A model generated the notes under the pieces. It saw only the letters and a list, made by a program, of their open reading frames with translations. It did not search any database and was not told the origin of the DNA. Of a DNA stretch of 64,000 nt, positions 1 to 8,420 are shown piece by piece. Source of the DNA: Pseudomonadales bacterium (GTDB taxonomy: Bacteria; Pseudomonadota; Gammaproteobacteria; Pseudomonadales; Azotimanducaceae); assembly GCA_022827905.1 (NCBI GenBank), contig JAJEIQ010000044.1, forward strand, positions 1-64,000, in the 5' to 3' direction. Positions within the stretch are counted from its first letter, which is position 1, and every line of letters starts with the position of its first letter. A program made the translations under genes and the position numbers.

Positions 1-1
1 A

Positions 2-112
2 CACAACGACGACCCGCGGCCGTACCGGTGGAGGGCCAACGGCGAGGACATCCTGGCGAAAATCAGGCGCGCCAGAGCGCGATTGGAGGAAGTCGAGGCA
101 ACACATCATTAA
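2..112 (+). CDS. C-terminal end of an IS630-like transposase, cut by the window edge
   Basis: An open frame enters from the left edge and stops at TAA 110-112, giving about 36 residues. The piece contains HNDDPRPYRW followed by GEDILAKIRRARARLEE. This resembles the tail of IS630/Tc1-type DDE transposases, where an HN-x-x-P-x-P-(F/Y)-x-W block is followed by an ILxKIxRAR helix. The catalytic residues and the upstream inverted repeat would lie outside the window, so intactness cannot be judged. It stands just before a palindromic repeat, which fits a mobile-element border. The family call rests on a short match recalled from family knowledge. Confidence 0.6.
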   Translation, partial: HNDDPRPYRWRANGEDILAKIRRARARLEEVEATHH

Positions 113-170
113 ATCAATCTATTTATGACACAGGACACTAGCTCGTCCCTTGGCGGCCGCGAGGTACGTT

Positions 171-237
171 GGAGCGAGGGCGTCCCGCCCTCGATGGGAC
201 TCAGGCGGCCAATTCGAGGGCGGGACGCCCTCGCTCC
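171..237. repeat. Inverted pair of GC-rich palindromic repeat (family A)
   Basis: A 24-25 base unit, GGAGCGAGGGCGTCCCGCCC followed by TCGA, at 171-194 is followed after 18 bases by its reverse complement at 213-237. The pair can fold into one long hairpin, and each unit is itself nearly palindromic (GAGGGCG/CGCCCTC). It ends 7 bases from the stop codon of the SDR gene, so it may also act as a 3' hairpin for that gene. Other copies of this family occur throughout the window. Confidence 0.85.
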
Positions 238-243
238 GCGGCC

Positions 244-915
244 TTACACCCGTCCTCGAACTGGAATCAGCGCCCCGTGGATGTCGGCCGCCGCATCGGA
301 GGCCAGAAAGCAGATCACTTTGGCAAGGCTCTCCGGGGCCACCCAGGTGCTGTGGTTGGCGTTGGGCATGTCCGCCCGATTGCGCGGCGTATCGATCAAG
401 CTCGGCAGCACGGCGTTGACGTTGACGCCTTGGCGACGCACCTCTTCGGAAGCGGCCTCGGTGAGCCGCATCACCACGGACTTGGCCGCCGTGTAGGCGC
501 CCATGGACGCCAGCCCCTGCAAGGCGCCCAAGGCGCCGACGTTGATGATGCTGCCCCGTCCCTGCGCCACCAACTTTGGCAAGGTGGCGCTGAGCATGTT
601 GCGCAACGTGGTGACGTTGATGTCGAACAGGCCGCCCCAGTGGGCGTCGGTGATCTCAAAGACCTTCGGCCCCATGTCGAAGCCGCCGGCGATGTTGCAG
701 ACGATGTCGAACTCGCCGACGCCCGCAATCGCTTCGGTCACGGCGGCGGCATCGGTGAGATCCAGTTCGAGGCGCGCGCCGGAGCCATCGGCGAACCCCG
801 CCACCACGTCGATCAGCACCGTCCGCGCACCCTGCGCTTCGCACTCCTCGGCCACCGCCGCCCCCAAAACACCTGCGGCGCCGGTCACCACCGCTGTTTT
901 GCCCGCCAAGTTCAC
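244..915 (-). CDS. Short-chain dehydrogenase/reductase (SDR) with altered catalytic triad
   Basis: A Rossmann-fold protein of about 223 residues, probably an NAD(P)-dependent alcohol or keto oxidoreductase in the cytoplasm. The cofactor motif TGAAGVLG is at residues 11-18, the NxAG-type motif reads NIAG, and the YxxxK active site is Y141/K145 in GAYTAAK. The position 13 residues before the Tyr, normally Ser, is Ala (NVGALGA), so the classical Ser-Tyr-Lys triad looks incomplete. I place the start at GTG 915 because GGAG lies about 8 bases upstream; a longer frame from TTG 942 lacks such support. It diverges from the exporter gene at 998. The substrate is unknown. Confidence 0.75.
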   Translation of the reverse strand: MNLAGKTAVVTGAAGVLGAAVAEECEAQGARTVLIDVVAGFADGSGARLELDLTDAAAVTEAIAGVGEFDIVCNIAGGFDMGPKVFEITDAHWGGLFDINVTTLRNMLSATLPKLVAQGRGSIINVGALGALQGLASMGAYTAAKSVVMRLTEAASEEVRRQGVNVNAVLPSLIDTPRNRADMPNANHSTWVAPESLAKVICFLASDAAADIHGALIPVRGRV

Positions 916-997
916 AAGCTTGCTCCATAGCTGCCAAGTCAAAGCATTTTAACCCAGCGCGGCGCGGAGACCGTTGGAGGTGTATGGTGAAAGCCCT

Positions 998-1963
998 ATG
1001 CCAGATTCCTACGGCCACGCCAACGCCGCACAGCGGCGACCCAAGACGCATCTGGCCGCGTGGCTCGGTCTGCTTGCCGCCCTCGGCGGCGGCATCGCGC
1101 TGCAAAATCCAGCCGTTGCCCTGTTGGGCGGGTTGCTCATCCGTCTCGGTTTCGACATCAACCCGGTTCGGCGAGGCCTGCGGCTCGGCACGATCAGCCT
1201 GCAGACCGCGGTGGTGCTGCTCGGCTTCACCCTCGGCTTCGACCGGGTGGTGGCCGTTTCCGCCGACTACGGCTTGACCGTGGCCGCCTATGTGCTGATG
1301 ACGCTGCTATTGGGCTGGGCTCTCGCACGACTGGTCCGGGGCAACCGCATCGAGTCCACGTTGTTGGCCAGCGGCACGGCGATCTGCGGAGCGACCGCGA
1401 TCGCCACGCTGGCGCCGGTGGTCGGCGCCCGGCCGCACCAGTTGGCGGCGACCACCGGCATCGTCTTCCTGCTCAATGCCGTGGCCCTGTTCACATTTCC
1501 CGCCATCGGCACTTGGCTGGAACTGAGCCAGGAGACCTTCGGCGCTTGGGTGGCGCTGGCCATCCACGACACCAGTTCGGTGGTTGCAACCGCCGCCATC
1601 TATGGCGACGAGGCCGCCGCGGTGGCGACGACGGTCAAGCTTGGGCGAGCGCTGTGGCTGATTCCGCTGGCCTTTGCCGCGAGCCTTCTCTTTGCCAAGC
1701 CTGAAGCGAAACTGCGGGTTCCGCCATTCATCCTGCTGTTTGTCGCCGCGGCTGCGGTCGGCGGCGCCATCGACATGGGCGAACAGGCCACGCAAGGCAT
1801 CGGCTTCGTCAGCAAAGCCCTGCTGGTGATTGCGCTGGGCCTGATCGGGTTGGAACTCGACCGGGCCAGTCTGCGCAAGCTGTCGCTGTCCAGCGTCGTT
1901 CTAGGCGTCGGCCTGTGGCTAGCCGTCGTGCCGTTGGCCCTGATGCTGGTGCTGTTTACCTAG
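998..1963 (+). CDS. YeiH-family putative anion (sulfate) exporter, membrane protein
   Basis: A protein of about 321 residues with roughly ten hydrophobic segments, matching the UPF0324/YeiH family (PF03601). Family signatures seen are SGTAICGATAI in the first third and LAIHDTSSVVATAA in the middle. Members are annotated as putative sulfate exporters, but experimental support for the substrate is thin. The ATG at 998 starts a protein with an N-terminus like the family's; in-frame TTG 974 and GTG 980 lie upstream without better ribosome sites. It diverges from the SDR at 915, leaving about 80 bases for both promoters. Confidence 0.85.
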   Translation: MPDSYGHANAAQRRPKTHLAAWLGLLAALGGGIALQNPAVALLGGLLIRLGFDINPVRRGLRLGTISLQTAVVLLGFTLGFDRVVAVSADYGLTVAAYVLMTLLLGWALARLVRGNRIESTLLASGTAICGATAIATLAPVVGARPHQLAATTGIVFLLNAVALFTFPAIGTWLELSQETFGAWVALAIHDTSSVVATAAIYGDEAAAVATTVKLGRALWLIPLAFAASLLFAKPEAKLRVPPFILLFVAAAAVGGAIDMGEQATQGIGFVSKALLVIALGLIGLELDRASLRKLSLSSVVLGVGLWLAVVPLALMLVLFT

Positions 1964-2052
1964 AGCCACTAGCGCGATTTCATTCGCGAGAGCATAAACA
2001 TATCGTCAATCGGTCTTATCCAAATCGATCCCACGCCGTTAAGTTTGCCCAC

Positions 2053-2145
2053 ATGATTTCGCTCGTCACTCGTCTGGACCGCGCCAGCCTGCTGGCCGTG
2101 GCTGTATTCCTCGCCTACCTGCTCGTTCCCGTCTGGGCCAGCTAA
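2053..2145 (+). CDS. Possible 30-residue single-pass membrane peptide
   Basis: A tiny open frame encodes a hydrophobic helix (ASLLAVAVFLAYLLVPVW) after a short charged start, of the kind seen in small membrane proteins. It has no clear ribosome-binding site and no homologue I recognise. It is the only coding candidate in the 311-base gap between the exporter (ends 1963) and the molybdoenzyme (starts 2275). The rest of that gap holds a composite palindromic repeat (2166-2212) and a possible -10 box, CATAAT, near 2239. Chance is a real alternative. Confidence 0.2.
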   Translation: MISLVTRLDRASLLAVAVFLAYLLVPVWAS

Positions 2146-2165
2146 CCACGCAACACTAGATGCGC

Positions 2166-2212
2166 GGAGTTTCGCGCCAGCGAAACTCCAACGAACCCGC
2201 GCAGCGGGTTCG
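2166..2212. repeat. Composite two-hairpin palindromic element (family B)
   Basis: Two adjacent palindromes: GGAGTTTCGC-cca-GCGAAACTCC-like at 2166-2189 and CGAACCCGC-gca-GCGGGTTCG at 2192-2212. The same pair recurs near 24610-24655 and 60614-60657, always with one hairpin built on GGAGTTTCGC and the other on GCGAACC. This is the architecture of REP/BIME-type intergenic elements. No RAYT transposase is seen in the window. Confidence 0.8.
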
Positions 2213-2274
2213 CGTTTGCGCCCCAGCGTGCCCCCCTCCATAATCCGGCGCTTGAATCGAGGCCGGGAGGGTCC

Positions 2275-4365
2275 ATGCGCCGGGTTCACACGTTTTGCCG
2301 GATATGCGAGCCGCATTGCGCCTTGGTGGCGGAAGTGGATGAAGGGCGGATTCGGCTGCTGCCGGATCGCGAGCATCCCGTGCATCGGGGCTTTGCCTGC
2401 CACAAGGGGCTGAAGTTCACGGAAGTTCACGAAGACCCGGATCGGCTGAACCATCCGCGCCGGCGCACTGACGCCGGGACCTTTGAGAACGTCCCTTGGC
2501 CCGAAGCCCTCAAGGACATTGCGGAACGACTGTCGATCTTGTCCGCCACCCATGGCCCCGAGTCCATCGGCGTCTATTTCGGCAATCCCTCGGGATTCAA
2601 CAGCACCGGCCGGGAAACGGCCGGCAAGTTTGCCCGGGCGCTGGGCGTACGCTACGCCTTTGGCTCCGGCACCCAGGACTGCGCCAACAAGTTCGCCGCC
2701 GCCGAAGCGGTGTTCGGCACGGTGAACCTGCATCCCATCCCTGATTTCGACCACACCGCCCATCTGCTGGTCATCGGCGCCAATCCACGCATTTCGCATA
2801 TGAGCTTCGTGCATATGGCGGATGCCATGGGGGCGCTGCGCGGCATCGTGGAACGGGGCGGCACGGTGCGCCACGTCAATCCGCGGCGCACCGAATCGGT
2901 TTCACCCGCTACCGGCGACGTGGTGCGCATCAAGCCGGACACCGACCTCTACCTGCTGGCCGCCATGATCGACGAGACGCGCCGCCAGGGTTGGGTCGAT
3001 TGGGACGTCCTCGAACGGCACGGCCAGCGGGTCGAGGAACTGTTCGCATTCACGGCCCGCTATCCGGCCGAGCGGGCGGCTCCCGTCGTGGGCATTGAGG
3101 CGGATGCCATCCGGGCCCTGGCGCGGGAGTTCGCCACCGCCGAGTCGGCCAGCATTCACGTCTCCACCGGCGTCAACATGGGACGCCAAGGCACCCTCGC
3201 CTACTGGCTGGCGCAGATGTTGAGCCTAGTCACCGGCAATCTCGGACGGCGCGGCGGCAATCTCTACTCGCCCGGCTACTTTCCGGCGGCGACTGTGGGC
3301 TTGCGGCGGACTGAGGATCCGTTCTTCGAGACCGATTTCGGACCCTTGCGCCGGGTTGCTGGCAACCTGCCCGCCAACCTGTTGGCCGAGCACATCGAGT
3401 CGGGCAAGGTCAAGGCGCTGATCGTCATGGCCGGCAATCCGCTGCTGTCGGTGGGCGGCGGAGCCCGCCTGCGCCGCGCCTTCGAAATGCTGGAGCTGTG
3501 CGTCGTCATCGACATCTATCCGAATGCCACCGCCGAGTTGGCCGACTACGCGCTGCCGGCCACCGACTGGCTGGAGCGGGCGGACCTGAACGCCCTGTCG
3601 CTGGGCTTTCAGCCCAAGCCCTTCGTACAGCACACGGAAGCCGTGGTGGAGCCGAAATTCGAGCGACGGCCCGAATGGTGGATTCTGGCCAGCCTCGCCG
3701 AGCGTCTTGGGCTGCCGCTGCCGGTTAAGCCGGACGGCACCGGACTGAATGCCCGCCACGATCGGCAATTGGCCGCTGCCGGCCTTTCCCGGGAGCGACT
3801 GCGGCAAAGCGCATCGGGTACCGAAGTGCTGCCCGAGCCAACACCGGAAGCCCTGTTTGAAATCGGCGTGCAAAATCCCGGCGGGCGCATCGACTGCTGC
3901 CCGCCCCTGTTCGAAAACGCCCTGCGACGGGCCGAGGCGCTGTTCAATGAACTGCTCGCCGAGCCCGCCGACCAACTGAAGCTAATCACTCGGCGCACCA
4001 ACACGATGCTGAACAGTTGGTTCGCCAATCTGCCTTCGTTCAAGCGCGACTACGCGCTGGACAATCCGCTGTACATGAACCCGGAGGATGCTGAGCGCTT
4101 AGGCTTGGAGGCGTCCGCCGAAGTGCGGGTCGAAAGCGCCAGCAGCGCGGTCATCGCCATCCTCCGGCTCGACGATTCGCTGCGTCCCGGCGTGGTGGCC
4201 ATGACCCACGGCTGGGGACACGGGGCGAGCCCCGCCTTGAAAGTGGCGAGCAACCATCCGGGGGTCAACGTCAACGCCCTGTTGCCCAGCGGGGTGGGCA
4301 GCTTCGAGCCCTTGAGCAACCAAGCCCACATGACCGGCATTCCGGTTGAAGTGCGGGCGGCTTGA
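2275..4365 (+). CDS. Molybdopterin oxidoreductase with one 4Fe-4S cluster (DMSO reductase superfamily)
   Basis: A 696-residue cytoplasmic enzyme without a Tat signal. An N-terminal 4Fe-4S site is formed by C8, C11, C15 and C42 (CRICEPHC then GFACHKG). The region around C136 (GTQDCANKF) fits a cysteine ligand to molybdenum as in FdhF/NarB/NapA-type members. The C-terminal dinucleotide-binding domain carries NSWFANLPSF and MTHGWGHG. The product overlaps the next gene, an Nramp-type transporter, so the two are probably co-translated. ATG 2275 has GGGAGG 6 bases upstream. The substrate is unknown: formate dehydrogenase, thiosulfate/polysulfide reductase or acetylene hydratase-like chemistry cannot be told apart here. 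Confidence 0.85.
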   Translation: MRRVHTFCRICEPHCALVAEVDEGRIRLLPDREHPVHRGFACHKGLKFTEVHEDPDRLNHPRRRTDAGTFENVPWPEALKDIAERLSILSATHGPESIGVYFGNPSGFNSTGRETAGKFARALGVRYAFGSGTQDCANKFAAAEAVFGTVNLHPIPDFDHTAHLLVIGANPRISHMSFVHMADAMGALRGIVERGGTVRHVNPRRTESVSPATGDVVRIKPDTDLYLLAAMIDETRRQGWVDWDVLERHGQRVEELFAFTARYPAERAAPVVGIEADAIRALAREFATAESASIHVSTGVNMGRQGTLAYWLAQMLSLVTGNLGRRGGNLYSPGYFPAATVGLRRTEDPFFETDFGPLRRVAGNLPANLLAEHIESGKVKALIVMAGNPLLSVGGGARLRRAFEMLELCVVIDIYPNATAELADYALPATDWLERADLNALSLGFQPKPFVQHTEAVVEPKFERRPEWWILASLAERLGLPLPVKPDGTGLNARHDRQLAAAGLSRERLRQSASGTEVLPEPTPEALFEIGVQNPGGRIDCCPPLFENALRRAEALFNELLAEPADQLKLITRRTNTMLNSWFANLPSFKRDYALDNPLYMNPEDAERLGLEASAEVRVESASSAVIAILRLDDSLRPGVVAMTHGWGHGASPALKVASNHPGVNVNALLPSGVGSFEPLSNQAHMTGIPVEVRAA

Positions 4366-5732
4366 GCGTCTTGTCCGACGCCGCCGACCCCTACACCCAC
4401 CGAGTCGGCGAGGAGCGTAAACCGCCAGTTGGCTTTCGTGAACGCCTGCGCCATCTCGGCCCGGGCATCGTCATCTCCGGCACCATTGTCGGCTCCGGTG
4501 AAATCCTGCTCACCTCAAGCCTCGGCGCCCAAGCCGGCTTCCTGCTGCTCTGGTGGGTGCTGCTGTCCTGCTGGAGCAAGTCCATCGTGCAGGCTGAGTT
4601 GGCACGCTACATCATCATTTCCGGGGATACCTACCTGCGCGCCCTGAACCGCCTGCCCGGACGCATTCCAACCCGGCGCGGCGGCATCGCCTGGCCCATC
4701 CCCTTGGGCTTGCTGGGCTTCATTCCCTCCCTGCTCACCATGGGCGGCATCGTCGGCGGCGCCAGCCAAGGGCTGCAATTGCTGATCGGCTTCGACACGG
4801 TCACCAACACGGCCATCGTCGCCGTGGCCGTCATGGCCGTGCTGGGCACCGGCGCCTACCTGCGCTTTGAGCGCTCGATGATCGCCTTGGTGATGAGCTT
4901 CACGGTCATCACCTTGGTCTGCGCCATCACCATGCAGTTTTCCGACTACGCGGTGAGCCTTGCCGACCTGGCTTCCGGGCTGCGCTTCGACTTTCCCTTG
5001 GAGTTTGCGGTGCTGGCCTTGGCGATGTACGGCTACACCGGCGTCAACTCCAGCGAGTCGGCGGCCTACACCTACTGGTGCATCGAGAAGGGCTGGCCGA
5101 GCCACATCGGCGCGGACCGCAACGACCCCGGCTGGCTGGACCGGGCGCGGGGCTGGATTCGGGTGCTGCACACCGATGTCTGGGCCACCCTGATCCTCCT
5201 CACCCTAGCGACGCTGCCCTTCTACATGCTGGGCGCCGGGGTTCTGCACCGCAGCGGCGCGACGCCCTCCGGCCTCGACACCATCCGCACCCTGTCCGCC
5301 ATGTTCACCGACGTGCTCGGCGGCTGGTCCCTGTGGCTGTTCGGCTGCGGCGCCTTCTTCATCTTCTTCTCGACCGCGCTGTCGGGCATCGCCGCCGGCG
5401 GCCGCTTCGTGCCGGACTACCTGATCGAACTGGGCCTGCTCAACCGCCACCGCGTCAACCGCCGCCACTGGATCCGGGGCTACGTTCTAATCGTCCCCGT
5501 CACCAGCTTCATCCTCTACCTCACCTTCGAGAGCCCGGTGCTGTTGGTGACCATCGGCGCTGTCACCGCGGCCCTCTTCCTGCCCCTGCAAAGCGGCGCC
5601 ACCCTCTGGCTGCAAAGCCGCTTCCTCGACCCCCGGGTACGCCCCGGCGCCTTGGCGAAGGGCACCCTCAAGACGGTGTTCGTTTTCCAGTTGGCCATGG
5701 CCGCAGCGGTGATCTGGTTCGTGATTTTGTGA
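4362..5732 (+). CDS. Nramp-family (LeuT-fold) transporter
   Basis: A 456-residue protein with about eleven membrane segments. It opens with GPGIVISGTIVGSGEILLT, the first Nramp helix. The metal-binding DPGN motif of classical Mn/Fe Nramps is replaced here by a TIVGSGE-type sequence, which places it in the divergent branch whose substrate is not settled. Translation seems to begin at TTG 4362, inside the stop codon of the molybdoenzyme; TTG 4371 is another option. Coupling to a molybdoenzyme could mean it moves a cofactor metal, the enzyme's substrate or its product, but this is inference. A family A repeat follows its stop. Confidence 0.8.
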   Translation: MSVLSDAADPYTHRVGEERKPPVGFRERLRHLGPGIVISGTIVGSGEILLTSSLGAQAGFLLLWWVLLSCWSKSIVQAELARYIIISGDTYLRALNRLPGRIPTRRGGIAWPIPLGLLGFIPSLLTMGGIVGGASQGLQLLIGFDTVTNTAIVAVAVMAVLGTGAYLRFERSMIALVMSFTVITLVCAITMQFSDYAVSLADLASGLRFDFPLEFAVLALAMYGYTGVNSSESAAYTYWCIEKGWPSHIGADRNDPGWLDRARGWIRVLHTDVWATLILLTLATLPFYMLGAGVLHRSGATPSGLDTIRTLSAMFTDVLGGWSLWLFGCGAFFIFFSTALSGIAAGGRFVPDYLIELGLLNRHRVNRRHWIRGYVLIVPVTSFILYLTFESPVLLVTIGAVTAALFLPLQSGATLWLQSRFLDPRVRPGALAKGTLKTVFVFQLAMAAAVIWFVIL

Positions 5733-5751
5733 ACGAAGCCTTTCCCCACGG

Positions 5752-5776
5752 CTCGAGGGCATCCTGCCCTCGCACC
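5752..5776. repeat. Family A palindromic repeat, single variant copy
   Basis: A single copy, CTCGAGGGCATCCTGCCCTC followed by GCACC, between the convergent stop codons of the Nramp-type transporter (5732) and the phosphotransferase (5788). It is palindromic and could form a terminator-like hairpin, though no T-run follows. Confidence 0.7.
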
Positions 5777-5787
5777 GACACAAAACT

Positions 5788-7203
5788 CTAGCGGGCGACC
5801 GCCGTCTTGAACCCGGAGTACTTCGGTTGGTCGATGGCGACTTGATTCACCACGGTTGCACGCAAGTGGGCGGCCAACCCCGGATGGTCCAACGGCATGC
5901 TCCCATCGCGCAGGGCATGGACCAGGCGCCAGCGAAGCGCCTCCATACCGTCATCGGTGCCGAGCAACGCCTGCAGCCGGGCGTGTTCCGCTTGCCGATG
6001 GGGCGCGCCGAGATCAAGGTCGCGCAGCACGATGTCCAGCGAGTTGCCCGCCACCCGGGCCAGAAAGTTGGTGCGCCCGGAGGTTTCGGCCATGACGTCG
6101 CCGCGCAAGTAGTCGCGCACGCTGATGAGCAACTCATCCAAGCGGGGCATTTCCGATGCGGCTGTGGGTTCCTCACCGGCCACTAGTTCGGCCGGTCCAG
6201 GAATCAGCAGGTTGACGCAATCCACCTGGCACTCGGAGGAGCGCCGCCCGATGGCCGGCCGCTCCACGGTCTGGTCCGGACCGCTGCGGTAGTGCTCGGC
6301 CATCCCGAGACAGCCGATGGCCCACCAGAAAGAGCCGAACACCTCCCAGAAGCGCACCCGTTCCGGGTCCACCGGCTGGCCGGATTCAGCTTCGTAGCCC
6401 GCGAAGAGATCGGCGGTGTGGCCAAATCCGCCCACCGGCAGGTCGCTGCGGCCAAAGCGCCAGGAGTTGGTGCAAATCCAGCCGAGGTCGCGCATGGGGT
6501 CGCCGATGTGGGCCACTTCCCAGTCGAGGACGGCGATGATCCCTTGCCCGTCAATCATGAAGTTGCCGTTGCGGAAGTCGTTGTGAACCAGCTTCAGATC
6601 CGGGGTGTCCGGCAGGTGGTCAATCAGCCAGCGACCGGCGTAGTCGATCATCGGCTGCGGCGTGGGGAACTGGCGGTAGCGCTCCCAGGTCTGCTCCACG
6701 AATTCGGCGGGGGTGATCGATTCGAGCGCTTGATCCAAGCCGGTGGCCCGCAGATCGATGGCGTGGATGCGTGCGAGTATGCGTCCGCATTCGAAGGCGA
6801 GCTTGGGCCGCACGGACTCGAACTCCGGCGAGCGCACGATGCGCGCCCCGAGAGCCTCACCGTCCAGCCACTCCATGAGGAAGCCTTCGCCCAGGCCATC
6901 CTCCTCTTCCAGCACGTGGAACACTTCCGGTTCCGGCACGCCTACCGAACGGGCCACCTGCATCAACTGTGCCTCCACCGCCAGCCCGGGATGGACGCCG
7001 GTCGCCTCCGCCTGAGGCGCGAGCCCGCCCGGCGCCCGGCGCATGGCCAGCAAGCGCTCGCCAGCGCCCGCCTTGGCTCGGATTCGGTAGGTTTCCTGGC
7101 TGGCGCCCCCGGACAGGCGCTCGACGGCAATCAGGCCGTCGCAGCCGGGCAGGTGGTTGGCGATGACGGCATCCAGCCGCGCATTGAAGTCGGCATCGAC
7201 CAT
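5788..7203 (-). CDS. APH-type phosphotransferase fused to a DUF6285-like domain
   Basis: A 471-residue protein. Residues 20-320 form an aminoglycoside-phosphotransferase-fold kinase of the ACAD10/11 type: the catalytic loop is HNDFRNGN (H207-D209) and the magnesium-binding motif is LDWEVAHIGDP (D227). Such proteins usually neighbour acyl-CoA dehydrogenases and are thought to phosphorylate hydroxyacyl-type substrates rather than antibiotics. Residues about 352-460 (LISVRDYLRGDV, LARVAGNSLDIVLRDLDLG, HLRATVVNQ) resemble DUF6285, normally a separate small protein encoded beside the kinase. Its start is only about 50 bases from the rlmE stop, and both genes read leftwards. Confidence 0.8.
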   Translation of the reverse strand: MVDADFNARLDAVIANHLPGCDGLIAVERLSGGASQETYRIRAKAGAGERLLAMRRAPGGLAPQAEATGVHPGLAVEAQLMQVARSVGVPEPEVFHVLEEEDGLGEGFLMEWLDGEALGARIVRSPEFESVRPKLAFECGRILARIHAIDLRATGLDQALESITPAEFVEQTWERYRQFPTPQPMIDYAGRWLIDHLPDTPDLKLVHNDFRNGNFMIDGQGIIAVLDWEVAHIGDPMRDLGWICTNSWRFGRSDLPVGGFGHTADLFAGYEAESGQPVDPERVRFWEVFGSFWWAIGCLGMAEHYRSGPDQTVERPAIGRRSSECQVDCVNLLIPGPAELVAGEEPTAASEMPRLDELLISVRDYLRGDVMAETSGRTNFLARVAGNSLDIVLRDLDLGAPHRQAEHARLQALLGTDDGMEALRWRLVHALRDGSMPLDHPGLAAHLRATVVNQVAIDQPKYSGFKTAVAR

Positions 7204-7252
7204 GGGGCGTCGCTTCGGTCAACTCGGTGGCGGGCAAGTGTGCCACAGAACG

Positions 7253-7909
7253 TCAGAGTACACCGGGAAACCCTTGCGCCCGGTAGCCTTGGGCCACGGC
7301 GTACACCTCCCGCGACTCGGAGCGCGATGCTGTCGGCTTGACCATGCCGACCTTGTCAAACGCGGCCTTGGCAGCCTTGATCCAAGCGTCCACGCCATCA
7401 CCTTGCATCAGCTTGACCACCAAGCCGCCACCCGGCGCCAACCAGCGGGCCGCTGCCGCTGCCGCCAATTCCGCTAAGTCCATGGCCCGCGCCTGGTCGG
7501 CCGCCCGCACCCCCGATATGTTGGGGGCCATGTCAGACAACACCAAATCCACCAATGGCGGTCGTCCCGAAGCACCAAGAATCGCCTCTACCCGGCTGGC
7601 CACCGCTTCATCGCCAACCCGCCCGGCGACCACCTCCACCCGAGCGCTCGGCGCCGTCACCGGCAGGGGGTCAACTGCGACAACCCGCCCCTTTGATACC
7701 CGTTCAGCGAGATAGGAAGTCCAGCCGCCGGGCGCGGCCCCCAGTTCCAATACCCAGATATCCGGCACCACCAAACTAAAGCGCTCGTCGAGTTGGGCCA
7801 GCTTGAAATGGGCGCGGGACACTCGGCCCTCACGCCGCGCTTGGCCAGCAAAATAGTCCCGCTTCTGCCGATTGAGCCAGCGCTGGCTGGATTTGCTTCG
7901 CTTGGCCAC
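7253..7909 (-). CDS. rlmE: 23S rRNA (uridine-2'-O-)-methyltransferase RlmE (FtsJ/RrmJ)
   Basis: A heat-shock methyltransferase that 2'-O-methylates U2552 of 23S rRNA on assembled large subunits. The SAM-binding motif is LELGAAPGGWTSYL, and the K-D-K-E tetrad of the family is visible as K in SRAHFKL, D in LSDMAPNISG, K in LVVKLMQG and E in SRSESREVYAV. GTG 7909 gives the usual N-terminus (AKRSKSSQRWLNRQ) and about 218 residues, near the family norm of 209; the longer frame from 7963 is not supported. In related genomes rlmE sits two or three genes from greA; here yhbY is absent from that gap. Confidence 0.93.
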   Translation of the reverse strand: MAKRSKSSQRWLNRQKRDYFAGQARREGRVSRAHFKLAQLDERFSLVVPDIWVLELGAAPGGWTSYLAERVSKGRVVAVDPLPVTAPSARVEVVAGRVGDEAVASRVEAILGASGRPPLVDLVLSDMAPNISGVRAADQARAMDLAELAAAAAARWLAPGGGLVVKLMQGDGVDAWIKAAKAAFDKVGMVKPTASRSESREVYAVAQGYRAQGFPGVL

Positions 7910-8007
7910 GCTTCCCCCACTCAAAGAACCTCTCACCTTCTGAAAAAACAACGGCAAAAACAACTAAGATCGCGCACCAGAGTGCCATCCATGTTTAGGA
8001 GAACCCC

Positions 8008-8343
8008 ATGATCTACGAAATCCGCAACTACCACTACGAGCCGACCCGCATGACCGAGTACAGGGCGTGGGCGACCGACAAGGCCCTGCCCTACATCCGC
8101 GAGCACTTCGACTTGCTGGGCTTCTGGGTGTCAACGGACGAGCCTTCCGAGGTCAACGGCAGGCCCCTGGACGAACTCGGCTCCGCCACGGTCACCTGGA
8201 TTCTCCGCTGGCCGAACCTCGCCACCCGCCACGAGCAATTCCCCAAGCTGTTCGGCACCGACGAATGGAAAGCCATCATGGCCGACAACCCCGGCCTCGA
8301 AAACTACCACCGCATGGAGGCCAAGTTCACCGAGGCGCTGTAA
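8008..8343 (+). CDS. NIPSNAP-family protein
   Basis: A 111-residue protein with the dimeric alpha/beta-barrel NIPSNAP signature: it opens MIYEIRNYHYEPTRMTEY and ends with a WKAIMADNPGLENYHRMEAKF-type stretch. NIPSNAP proteins in bacteria are small, cytoplasmic and of unknown biochemical role, often near lipid or acyl-CoA metabolism genes. AGGAG lies 7 bases before the ATG. It diverges from rlmE with about 100 bases between them. Confidence 0.8.
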   Translation: MIYEIRNYHYEPTRMTEYRAWATDKALPYIREHFDLLGFWVSTDEPSEVNGRPLDELGSATVTWILRWPNLATRHEQFPKLFGTDEWKAIMADNPGLENYHRMEAKFTEAL

Positions 8344-8420
8344 AATCAGGATTGGATGAGAGGCGCTTGGTCTCCACCCTCGCAGCAGCATTGAAAGCGA
8401 CCCGCAAGGAGGTGAAGTGA
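8344..8420 (+). pseudogene. Possible 3' remnant of a toxin gene upstream of the HTH antitoxin
   Basis: Right after the NIPSNAP stop, an open frame reads KSGLDERRLVSTLAAALKAT RKEVK and ends at TGA 8418-8420, which overlaps the GTG start (8417) of the antitoxin-like gene as GTGA. Such stop-start overlap is typical of coupled toxin-antitoxin pairs, and the helical, basic sequence would suit the tail of a RelE/HigB-type toxin. A full toxin (about 100 residues) cannot fit, so the toxin body seems deleted and replaced by the NIPSNAP region. The frame is also open inside NIPSNAP by chance, so this is tentative. Confidence 0.25.

Noticed and set aside
5788-7203. Aminoglycoside resistance gene
   Set aside because: The fold is APH, but the sequence is of the ACAD10/11-type phosphotransferase group with a catabolic context; no evidence for resistance.
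8356-8394. Short ATG frame before the HTH antitoxin (12 residues)
   Set aside because: Too short and without a ribosome site; the coupled frame ending at 8420 is the more meaningful one.
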